From assembly GCA_036388095.1 (NCBI GenBank), contig DASVSL010000044.1:1-9203 (forward strand): a stretch of 9,203 nt of DNA. The letters run 5' to 3'. This DNA comes from DASVSL01 sp036388095. Lineage in GTDB: Bacteria > Patescibacteriota > Saccharimonadia > Saccharimonadales > Saccharimonadaceae. A model generated the notes under the pieces. It saw nothing but the letters and a program-made list of their open reading frames with translations. It had not been told where the DNA came from and ran no database searches. Made by a program: the position numbers and the translations under genes. Shown piece after piece: positions 1 to 5,425 of this stretch (within the stretch, counting starts at the first letter, position 1; every line of letters begins with the position of its first letter).

Positions 1-2
1 TG

Positions 3-164
3 GGCGATAGCCTTTGGTTTCATCCCTACCCCTGCGTCGACGTGCTTTCGAGCCTGATTGCCTACTGCGGCCTGAGTGACTACGTGCTGGTCGCCGAAGT
101 TGCCCGTTTGGATGAAAACAGCTCCCGGCGTTTACACCGCGCCCACCCTGATATGCAAAGATAA
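3..164 (+). CDS. C-terminal end of an unidentified protein (partial)
   Basis: An open frame enters from the left edge and ends with TAA at 162-164, giving 53 residues. The last part is polar and basic (ending HRAHPDMQR). Third codon positions are mostly C, T or G, in keeping with the other genes here, which favours a real reading frame. I do not recognise the family and see no diagnostic motif. The stop lies just before the terminator hairpin of the minus-strand RNA described below, so the two transcription units converge. Because the start is outside the window and the piece is short, the coding call is only moderately sure. Confidence 0.45.
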   Translation, partial: GDSLWFHPYPCVDVLSSLIAYCGLSDYVLVAEVARLDENSSRRLHRAHPDMQR

Positions 165-170
165 TTATTG

Positions 171-199
171 GCAAAAGAAAGACCTCCGCATGGGAGGTC
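171..199 (-). terminator. Intrinsic terminator of the minus-strand large RNA
   Basis: A perfect 7-bp stem (181-187 with 193-199) with a 5-nt loop is followed on the minus strand by a U-rich tract (TTTCTTTT, 180-173). On the plus strand the stem is followed by GGTAAGAC, so the signal works only for minus-strand transcripts. It begins five bases after the 3' strand of the RNA's closing helix, as expected for the end of a structured RNA gene. Confidence 0.75.
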
Positions 200-204
200 G
201 GTAA

Positions 205-848
205 GACAAGATATTGCTAGTGCGGCGGCAGGGCCACTCCGTACGTCGGGACGGAGCGGCCCTGCGAAGGCCGGCGACGTGCACTCTACGTGGTGTAGGT
301 TGCGGCGCTCATAGGCGACCTCCAATCTCGTGTGAGTCGGTTGCGGCGGGGCCGCTCCATCATGGATAAAATGCAGCTCCCATGGGCTACACCATCTAGG
401 AGCGGTCCCTGAACTGCGGCCCGACGCGGATCACATACCGAAGTATGTGTACGACCTCACGAAGAGGCCTGCACGTTTTTGTCTGCGTGCAACAGCAAGA
501 CGCGCGACTCCCTATGTGGGCAGTCTAGCGTACTAGCTCAGCACAATGTGCCAATCTAGGACGCCGAGCACATATGCTCGTATAGTAGTAGCAGCAATTA
601 CTTTCACCCCTTTCATGGATGAGTCCTCGGATGGTTGTGGACCGCATGAGCCGGACGGCGTATCCGGGCGGTCCCTTCAGTGGTGGGGCATGTCTGACGA
701 CATAGACTTCTCGGAGATCTACATCGCCGCCCTCACCCGGATGAACCTATTGGATCGTCCAATGAAACGTGGGCGGTTCAACGGTTCTTCAAACGCAGGT
801 AAATGCCCTTGAAGAACCGTTGAACGAATTTATAAGCAATATCTTGTC
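205..848. repeat. 14-bp perfect inverted repeat bounding the RNA core
   Basis: GACAAGATATTGCT at 205-218 is the exact reverse complement of 835-848, 616 bases apart. I read this as the closing helix of the minus-strand RNA because it lies just inside a promoter and a terminator. The alternative is terminal inverted repeats of a small mobile element, but no convincing target duplication flanks the arms and no transposase is present. Confidence 0.7.
776..825. repeat. 17-bp perfect hairpin
   Basis: The arms 776-792 and 809-825 are perfect reverse complements around a 16-nt loop. It is the strongest local hairpin in the left gene-free region. It sits ten bases inside the 14-bp closing helix, so it is probably the first domain of the large RNA. 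No T-run follows on either strand, so it is not a standard terminator. Confidence 0.8.
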
Positions 849-896
849 AAAGTTGTCGCATCGGGAAAACAATGGTCATCAACCGATGATTTATGC

Positions 897-925
897 ATTA
901 TAGCACACAGTGACGATAATGTCAA
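897..925 (-). promoter_or_regulatory. Perfect consensus sigma-70 type promoter for the large RNA
   Basis: On the minus strand TTGACA (925-920) is followed by exactly 17 bases and TATAAT (902-897), a full match to the housekeeping consensus. Transcription should begin near 890. The -35 box starts 12 bases after the obgE stop codon, and its first three bases belong to the hairpin that covers that stop. No protein gene starts within reach downstream, which supports a non-coding product. Confidence 0.85.
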
Positions 926-943
926 TAGTATTTTGTACTATTG
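923..943 (-). other. AT-rich hairpin over the obgE stop codon
   Basis: CAATAGTA (923-930) and TACTATTG (936-943) form a perfect 8-bp stem with a 5-nt loop. The obgE stop (938-940) is inside it, and its downstream edge forms part of the -35 box of the next promoter. No U-tract follows on the minus strand, so termination would be weak. It may stabilise the obgE mRNA end or simply be incidental. Confidence 0.5.
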
Positions 944-2239
944 TTCTTGGAAGCTAATGGTCGGCTGACCAACGCTGCCAAAGGTAATCATCGTGTCACC
1001 GGTTGCTCCGGCGCGGCGGAGTTCGTGGGCGATGCCGAGCTTATGCATGATGTCGCGGAGTCGATTGACGCTGTGAGGGTTACTAAAGTCCGTCCGGGCA
1101 GCGAAACGCTCGATCTTGGGACCGGTGATGACAAAGAAGTCCTCGATTTTGGTGACATGCCAAACATCGCTGAGCTGCGTGTCGGTCAACGTGATCAGCT
1201 TCTCATCGTCATTCGGTGCGTCGGCGTCTTCTGCTTCGGCCGCTTGGCGCTGGCGTACTTCGCTGACGCGCTTAGCGAGGGTTCGTAGCACTTCGGTCGT
1301 CCCCTGGCGCGCCTGAGCTGACATCGACATCAGGGAAGTCGTTGCTGGCACGACGGCTTTGAGTTCGTCCATCTGCGCCTGCACGATTTCGTCATCAAGC
1401 CCGTCGGTCTTGCTAAGTACAACAACTTCGGGCAGTTCACCAAGAACTTGGCTATAGGCCTGGAGTTCTTTCCGTATCGTTTGGTAGCTGGCGGCTGGAT
1501 CATCGGTGTAGGCGTCAATCAGGTGCAAAATAACAGCCGTGCGCTCGATGTGGCGCAAGAACGCGTCCCCGAGGCCCTTGCCTTGGCTGGCACCCTCGAT
1601 CAGACCTGGAATGTCGGCTATCAGTAAGCCTGACTCGTCGATATCAGCGACGCCGAGATTCGGCGTCAAGGTCGTAAAGGCATAGTCGGCAATCTCGGGT
1701 TTTGCCCCGGTCACAACACTAAGAAAGGTGCTTTTGCCAGCATTCGGAAAGCCGACCAACCCGACGTCGGCGATGAGCTTGAGCTCGAGGCGGGCCTCGA
1801 AGGTATCGCCTTTTTCTCCCAGTTCGGCGACACGGGGCGCCTGGCGGGTGCTGGATTTGAAGTGGGCGTTACCGAAACCACCGTCACCCCCTTTGGCGAC
1901 AATGGCACGTTGACCGGGCTCGGTCAGATCGGCAACGATGGCGTTATCGCGATAAATAATTGTTCCGACCGGTACTTTGACGATGCGATCTTCGGCGTTG
2001 CGACCATGCTTGCGGCGTTTGTCACCAGGTTGCCCGTTTTCGGCACTGATCGTGCGAGTGACGCGAAAATCTGCCAAGGTAGAAGTATTGTTATCGGCGA
2101 CAAAGATAACGTCACCACCGCGGCCACCATCGCCACCATCTGGCCCGCCACGGGTAACGAATTTTTCGGTTCGAAAGCTGACCCGGCCATCACCACCGCG
2201 ACCAGCTGCAACCACTAACTTTGCGCTATCGACAAACAT
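938..2239 (-). CDS. obgE: Obg family GTPase (ribosome assembly / stress GTPase)
   Basis: A full-length 433-residue Obg protein. The glycine-rich Obg fold covers about residues 1-158 (GRGGDG, GGPDGGDGGRGGD). The GTPase domain follows, with G1 GFPNAGKST (163-171), G2 TTLTPN (189-194), G3 DIPGLIEG (209-216), G4 SKTD (276-279) and G5 MSAQ (306-309). An acidic linker (about 331-347) leads to a C-terminal OCT domain (about 348-425), so the layout resembles the longer Bacillus-type Obg. Family knowledge: it binds the large ribosomal subunit late in assembly and acts in the cytoplasm. Odd points: G4 has Ser where NKxD normally has Asn. No Shine-Dalgarno site precedes the ATG, and an extended -10 box lies only 8 bases upstream, suggesting a leaderless mRNA. 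It is flanked downstream by the promoter of the large RNA. Confidence 0.97.
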   Translation of the reverse strand: MFVDSAKLVVAAGRGGDGRVSFRTEKFVTRGGPDGGDGGRGGDVIFVADNNTSTLADFRVTRTISAENGQPGDKRRKHGRNAEDRIVKVPVGTIIYRDNAIVADLTEPGQRAIVAKGGDGGFGNAHFKSSTRQAPRVAELGEKGDTFEARLELKLIADVGLVGFPNAGKSTFLSVVTGAKPEIADYAFTTLTPNLGVADIDESGLLIADIPGLIEGASQGKGLGDAFLRHIERTAVILHLIDAYTDDPAASYQTIRKELQAYSQVLGELPEVVVLSKTDGLDDEIVQAQMDELKAVVPATTSLMSMSAQARQGTTEVLRTLAKRVSEVRQRQAAEAEDADAPNDDEKLITLTDTQLSDVWHVTKIEDFFVITGPKIERFAARTDFSNPHSVNRLRDIMHKLGIAHELRRAGATGDTMITFGSVGQPTISFQEQ

Positions 2240-2247
2240 ATAAATAC

Positions 2248-2256
2248 ATTGTAACA
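2248..2256 (-). promoter_or_regulatory. Putative extended -10 promoter of obgE (leaderless)
   Basis: On the minus strand TGTTACAAT (2256-2248) is an extended -10 element (TGn plus TACAAT, 5 of 6). No good -35 box is found at the usual distance. Transcription would start about 7 bases downstream, within a base or two of the obgE ATG (2239), so the transcript would have essentially no leader. Confidence 0.5.
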
Positions 2257-2289
2257 GAGGTGACTGAGTTTAGTGGCACCGGAAAGTAG

Positions 2290-2414
2290 GTACGGTTGTT
2301 TTCAGCAGTGCAGTGCAAGGCGAAACGGGGCAATACTAAAGGAGCGGCACGCTATGTACCGCTCAATCGTTTGCGTCGTTTCAACGCAGCAATGTGCGCT
2401 GAAAACAACCGTAC
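2290..2414. repeat. 125-bp element closed by a perfect 17-bp inverted repeat
   Basis: GTACGGTTGTTTTCAGC (2290-2306) is the exact reverse complement of 2398-2414. Inside, 2342-2350 and 2356-2364 form a 9-bp hairpin whose one imperfect pair (2348/2358) is a G-U wobble only on the minus strand, and 2373-2387 can form a smaller hairpin. The trinucleotide TAG flanks both ends (2287-2289 and 2415-2417). The right end contributes one base to the stop codon of the hydrolase gene. Two readings fit: a structured RNA in the 3' untranslated region of the hydrolase transcript, or a small non-autonomous inserted element with terminal inverted repeats and a 3-bp target duplication. Confidence 0.7.
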
Positions 2415-3448
2415 TAGTGGATGTAGTTATACCCAGAGGCTTCGCCAGCTGACACAGTCCGGGTCGACTTGATGTTCCAGCCAGCGTAGTTCATTTCTGA
2501 TACAAGGATGCTCCCGTCGGCGTTGACACTTTCGACAACCGCGACGTGGCCATACCCGCCAGCTTGCCAGCTGTTTTGCAGGACAGCGCCCACTGCAGGT
2601 GTCCCGTTGACGGCGAAGCCACTGCTGCGGGCGTAGCTCGCCCACGTGCTGGCGTTCCCCCAGAAGCTACCGATCGGACGGCCGAGTTCGGCGCGACGGT
2701 TATAGGCGTACCAGGTACAGTAGCCGTAGTCGTAACGGTTGCCGACGTTGTTAATCGTTGGAGAGCTAACGGGCGCAGACACTGTGCGTGCCAGAGCACC
2801 GCTGGAGCGTGCACCAGGGGCACTGTAGCCGGGACGTTCGTTGGTCGGCAGGATGCCGCCAGGTAAAACAATCTGTTGGCCTGCGGTGACGCCGCCAAGT
2901 TCGAGGTCATTGTAGCTGACAAGGCGGTCACGGTTCGTACTGTACTTGCTGGCAATACTATCGACATTGTCACCGTCCTTGACGGTGTATAACACGCCAT
3001 CGACGTTAGGAATCTTCAGCACAGCGCCGACGGCAATAGCGTCACCCGAAAGATTGTTGGCCCATTTGACGGTGTCAGGTGAAACGCCGTATTTACTAGC
3101 GACGGACTGAGCCGTATCACCAGCGACGGCGGTATAGGTCGAAATACCGCGCAGGTCGGACACCTGAACGATCTGTGGCTTCGTCAGGACGCTGCTGTCG
3201 GACTGTGACAACTCAGCTTTGGCGCTGAGCGAAATTGACAGGTTGGAGACATTGCTAGCAACCGCCAGACCAGCCGTTTCGGCCGTACTAGCAGCAAGGT
3301 CGGCAGCGATACGCTGGTCGACCGAAGGATCGTTAACTTGTAGGACGTTGCCATCGCCTGTCTGCGCAGCAACCTGCTGTTCGACCGGAGATTGGTAGCC
3401 AACTGATACGACGCTAACGATCAGCGTCAAGATGGCTACATAGGTCAT
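2414..3448 (-). CDS. LysM-LysM-CHAP peptidoglycan hydrolase, exported or membrane-anchored
   Basis: 344 residues from the first ATG. A hydrophobic segment (residues 2-17) is followed by a polar linker. Two LysM peptidoglycan-binding repeats (about 103-147 and 152-196) precede a proline/serine linker and a C-terminal CHAP domain (about 236-344). The CHAP nucleophile Cys244 lies in YCTWYA and the His301 in GHVAVVE, with Glu318/Asn320 in EMNY as the likely third residue. CHAP enzymes cleave peptidoglycan peptide or amide bonds outside the membrane. The start is uncertain. The frame stays open upstream and encodes SRRAKR just before the hydrophobic segment, giving the basic N-region that the ATG form lacks. 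A GGAG site (3534-3537) is 7 bases from an in-frame ATT (3524-3526), which would add 26 residues. The stop codon touches the 17-bp inverted repeat at 2290-2414. A strong promoter lies far upstream at 3774-3802. Confidence 0.92.
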   Translation of the reverse strand: MTYVAILTLIVSVVSVGYQSPVEQQVAAQTGDGNVLQVNDPSVDQRIAADLAASTAETAGLAVASNVSNLSISLSAKAELSQSDSSVLTKPQIVQVSDLRGISTYTAVAGDTAQSVASKYGVSPDTVKWANNLSGDAIAVGAVLKIPNVDGVLYTVKDGDNVDSIASKYSTNRDRLVSYNDLELGGVTAGQQIVLPGGILPTNERPGYSAPGARSSGALARTVSAPVSSPTINNVGNRYDYGYCTWYAYNRRAELGRPIGSFWGNASTWASYARSSGFAVNGTPAVGAVLQNSWQAGGYGHVAVVESVNADGSILVSEMNYAGWNIKSTRTVSAGEASGYNYIH

Positions 3449-3533
3449 TACCGAGCTAGCGCTGGTCAGACGTTTGGCACGTCGGGAATTCAGACTAGAA
3501 CTGGTAATTGATTGTGAATCGCGAATGATTTTA

Positions 3534-3537
3534 CTCC
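3534..3537 (-). promoter_or_regulatory. Candidate Shine-Dalgarno site implying a non-ATG start for the hydrolase
   Basis: GGAG on the minus strand lies 7 bases before an ATT that is in frame with the hydrolase (start 3526). No Shine-Dalgarno-like sequence precedes the ATG at 3448. Using ATT would add 26 residues, including an Arg/Lys cluster ahead of the membrane segment. The alternatives are initiation at ATG 3448, at one of two in-frame CTG codons, or a sequence error in a true start codon. Confidence 0.4.
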
Positions 3538-3580
3538 GTGTGCGCTATTACTAGGCACGGCTACCGCTACTATGTCTTTC

Positions 3581-3609
3581 TTTTTTGTTTTGTTGAAATA
3601 AACAAAAAA
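3581..3609. repeat. T-rich/A-rich 10-bp inverted repeat
   Basis: TTTTTTGTTT (3581-3590) pairs perfectly with AAACAAAAAA (3600-3609) around a 9-nt loop. On the minus strand the T7 tract (3610-3604) comes first, so the downstream A-rich arm could sequester it. This is compatible with a switch between termination and read-through in front of the hydrolase, but the stem is all A-T apart from one pair. Confidence 0.5.
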
Positions 3610-3767
3610 ATGAGTGCGCGTCGACCGATTTCCGCTTGAGTTAGCTGATAAAGATAGTGTACTTTATGCACTCGTACGACAGTCCACGGTAGGTATATGC
3701 ATCGGAACGAACGAAGGCTGTAGGATAGTTCCTCTAACAGTAGTCGTGTAAGCTCACTTGCCTATAC
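3604..3767 (-). ncRNA. Structured leader or small RNA upstream of the hydrolase
   Basis: A strong minus-strand promoter should start transcription near 3767, about 240 bases before the hydrolase start, and I see no protein gene in between. The transcript contains a 6-bp helix 3668-3673 with 3612-3617, an adjacent 6-bp hairpin (3648-3653 with 3662-3667), and a possible long-range GGTATA/TATACC pairing. A T7 tract (3610-3604) follows one base after the 3612-3617 arm, like a terminator. It could be a regulated leader of the hydrolase mRNA or an independent RNA of about 165 nt. I do not recognise a c-di-AMP (ydaO) riboswitch or any other known riboswitch consensus. Confidence 0.45.
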
Positions 3768-3773
3768 CCCGTC

Positions 3774-3802
3774 AGTATACTCACTATTGATATTTATGTC
3801 AA
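3774..3802 (-). promoter_or_regulatory. Near-consensus promoter between mltG and the hydrolase
   Basis: On the minus strand TTGACA (3802-3797), 17 bases, then TATACT (3779-3774, 5 of 6 matches). It begins 18 bases after the mltG stop codon and points towards the hydrolase gene. It separates that gene from the upstream operon, whose own terminator is not obvious. Confidence 0.75.
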
Positions 3803-3819
3803 TTTATTATTTGGTACGC

Positions 3820-5016
3820 TTAATCACAGAGCGTTTTGCAGTGCGCTTCGATATTCGCTTCGTGCTCGGCTTCGGTGTGAGCGTAGTACGTCTTGCCGTC
3901 GTCACCAGCCACGAAGAACAGATAGTCGCCAGCCGCCGGGTTTGCCACGGCGTCAAGCGCGCCGGGGTTCATGTTCGAGATTGGGCCGGGCGGCAGGCCG
4001 CCAACTTTACGGGTATTGTAGGGCGAATCGAGCCCCGGCGTCGCCTCGACACCAAGCTGCTTAGCGGCATAGATAAACGTAACGTCAGATCCCAGCGGCA
4101 TGTCAACAGCCAGTCGGCGCAAGAAAACCTGAGCGACTTGTTTTTGATCGGTCGTATTGGAGACTTCTTTTTGGACGATCGATGCCAGCGTCACCCCTTG
4201 GTACAGGTTGAGGCCTTTCGATGCATAATTATCGATATAACCCTTTGATTGCAGCAGCTTGTAAAATTCGTCAAACGACCGCGTAAAGAGGGTCTTGAGG
4301 TCTTGATCGGCATTCATACGGTACGTTTCTGGGAATATATACCCTTCCAAGCTGGCCTCTGCTGGACGACCGGCAAACAACGGGTGGTCATAGTCTGCGA
4401 CGTAGGCTGCCGTAATCTCGTCATCACTAAAGCCGTCTTTGATAAGCAGCGCGCGCAGCTCATCGAGCGTCAGGCCTGGTGGAATAGTGACATCGAACTC
4501 GTCGGTCTGTCCGGTAGTCATATGATTAACGATACTCTGTACGTCTTGGTTCGGCGACAGGACGTAACTGGCCGCTTGCAGTTTGTCGCGTGTGCCCGAT
4601 AGTTTCGTATACAGATTAAACGCCAGCTGGCTTCGTATGAGACCTTGGGCTTGAAGATTCGCAGCAATGGTCGCGGCCGTGTCACCAGGTTTGACGACAA
4701 CGCGAACACGGTTCGTTTGGTTGCTTGGTGCGTTAAGCGACCAGTTATACCAGGTAACTGCGCCGACGCTAAAAATCAGCAAAAGCGCAGCGACGGCAAC
4801 CAATAGTAAGCTCACCGCCCGGCGATTGACGCGGGCGCGGCGGGTTGAACTCAGCGGTGATGGCTCAGGAGCAACGGGCCTTGGTAGCACTGTTTCACGC
4901 GGCGTTTGATCGGGAGCAGGTGTCGGTGTACCCGATTGTCGATTCGGCACAGTCAGCCGTGGCTCGGACGGCCTCTGTGATTCGGCCGAGCGAGGACGGG
5001 GTGGTCTAACGTCCAT
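3820..5016 (-). CDS. mltG: Endolytic peptidoglycan transglycosylase MltG (YceG family)
   Basis: 398 residues. A proline-rich cytoplasmic tail (1-65) leads to one transmembrane helix (about 67-89), a LysM-like region (about 103-155) and the YceG catalytic domain. Visible signatures are LEGYIFPETY (223-232), LASIVQKE (277-284), MPLGSDVTFIYA (306-317), SPYNT (331-335) and GLPPGPISN (340-348). Glu284 matches the catalytic glutamate of the family. MltG cuts nascent glycan strands at the outer face of the membrane and so sets their length. The start was chosen at 5016 because GGAGG lies 6 bases upstream; a longer frame to 5064 would place 16 residues in the ruvX overlap with no such site. The start overlaps the ruvX stop by 11 bp, so the two are probably translationally coupled. 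It is the last gene of the operon. Confidence 0.96.
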   Translation of the reverse strand: MDVRPPRPRSAESQRPSEPRLTVPNRQSGTPTPAPDQTPRETVLPRPVAPEPSPLSSTRRARVNRRAVSLLLVAVAALLLIFSVGAVTWYNWSLNAPSNQTNRVRVVVKPGDTAATIAANLQAQGLIRSQLAFNLYTKLSGTRDKLQAASYVLSPNQDVQSIVNHMTTGQTDEFDVTIPPGLTLDELRALLIKDGFSDDEITAAYVADYDHPLFAGRPAEASLEGYIFPETYRMNADQDLKTLFTRSFDEFYKLLQSKGYIDNYASKGLNLYQGVTLASIVQKEVSNTTDQKQVAQVFLRRLAVDMPLGSDVTFIYAAKQLGVEATPGLDSPYNTRKVGGLPPGPISNMNPGALDAVANPAAGDYLFFVAGDDGKTYYAHTEAEHEANIEAHCKTLCD

Positions 5017-5425
5017 AATTCGCCTCCAGATAATCACCCAAAATAATTGCAGCGGCATGAGCATCGATATCAGCTTTGGTGTAGGCTTTTTTATGCGACT
5101 TCAGGTACTGCTCGGCGAGAACCGACGTCAGTGATTCGTCCTGAAAGACTTGCTCGACCCGTAGGGCTTGGAGCCGGTCGGCAAACGCCACTACTTTTGC
5201 GGTTTGGGCGGTCGCTTCACCGCTTTGATTGCGAGGATACCCAATGACGAGCAGCTTCGGTTGAACCTCGACGACTACTTCACGAAGCCGTTCAACTACC
5301 AGATCATCAACATCGATCGTGCACAGCGGAAACGGAACCCGTACATCGCTGTCGGCTTGGGCAACACCAATACGTCGATCACCGACGTCGAGCCCAAGCA
5401 GAACATGGCTATTTCTGGTCGACAT
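5006..5425 (-). CDS. ruvX: RuvX/YqgF family RNase H-fold nuclease
   Basis: 139 residues, the normal length for the family. The RNase H-like fold signatures are present: GLDVGDRRIGVA (11-22) with the first acidic residue Asp13, VIGYPRNQSGE (60-70), the QDESLT motif (95-100, usually DERLTT), and DAHAAAIILGDYL (121-132) with Asp121. Family knowledge: described as a putative Holliday junction resolvase and, in E. coli, linked to 16S rRNA 5' maturation. The ATG at 5425 has no Shine-Dalgarno site and overlaps the end of the upstream gene by 17 bp, so translation probably depends on coupling. Its own end contains the GGAGG site used by mltG. A ruvX-mltG neighbourhood is common in bacteria. Confidence 0.95.
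   Translation of the reverse strand: MSTRNSHVLLGLDVGDRRIGVAQADSDVRVPFPLCTIDVDDLVVERLREVVVEVQPKLLVIGYPRNQSGEATAQTAKVVAFADRLQALRVEQVFQDESLTSVLAEQYLKSHKKAYTKADIDAHAAAIILGDYLEANYGR
5023..5027 (-). promoter_or_regulatory. Shine-Dalgarno site for mltG inside ruvX
   Basis: GGAGG on the minus strand, 6 bases before the ATG at 5016. It fixes the mltG start and lies within the last ruvX codons. Confidence 0.8.

Larger units (their letters stand above)
172..890 (-). ncRNA. Candidate large structured non-coding RNA, about 720 nt
   Basis: Seen in the sequence: a consensus promoter places the 5' end near 890 and an intrinsic terminator places the 3' end near 172. A perfect 14-bp helix (835-848 with 205-218) joins the two ends. 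Inside are a perfect 17-bp hairpin (776-792 with 809-825) and hairpins at 749-763, 690-703, 639-674 (7 bp plus an inner 5 bp), 565-580, 506-525, 470-491, 453-469, 432-449 and 228-265. A longer-range helix pairs 348-358 with 399-409. Strand evidence: at 236/257 and 454/468 the pairs are G-U only when read on the minus strand, making the 228-265 stem a continuous 15 bp. The 432-449 stem carries a C(UUCG)G tetraloop only on the minus strand. One pair (351/406) favours the plus strand. Sense-strand ORFs with a plausible start are very short. I could not find the conserved motifs of RNase P RNA, tmRNA, SRP RNA or 6S RNA. Inferred: an ornate RNA of unknown family, in the size range of OLE, ROOL or GOLLD, with no homology claimed. 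Confidence 0.72.

Noticed and set aside
80..325. Minus-strand frame of 81 codons
   Set aside because: It starts at a non-ATG codon in the middle of the structured RNA, runs through the terminator, and overlaps the plus-strand reading frame.
614..632. Hammerhead-like GATGAGTCC on the plus strand
   Set aside because: The GAAA core and matching flanking stems are missing, and the strand is opposite to the RNA's predicted strand.
546..812. Plus-strand frame of 88 codons, including a possible start at 690
   Set aside because: It is antisense to the structured RNA, ends inside the 17-bp hairpin, has no good Shine-Dalgarno site, and shows no recognisable protein features.
205..848. Small transposable element with 14-bp terminal repeats
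   Set aside because: No clear target duplication flanks the arms, and a promoter and terminator sit just outside them, which fits an RNA gene better.
172..890. RNase P RNA, tmRNA, SRP RNA or 6S RNA
   Set aside because: I looked for the RNase P GAGGAAAGTCC core, a tRNA-like end and tag frame for tmRNA, and the SRP GGAAG loop, and found none on the minus strand. A covariance-model search could still overturn this.
3783..3802. Terminator for mltG from the ATTGA/TCAAT repeat
   Set aside because: The stem is only 5 bp and A/T-rich with no U-tract, and the same bases form the -35 region of a promoter.
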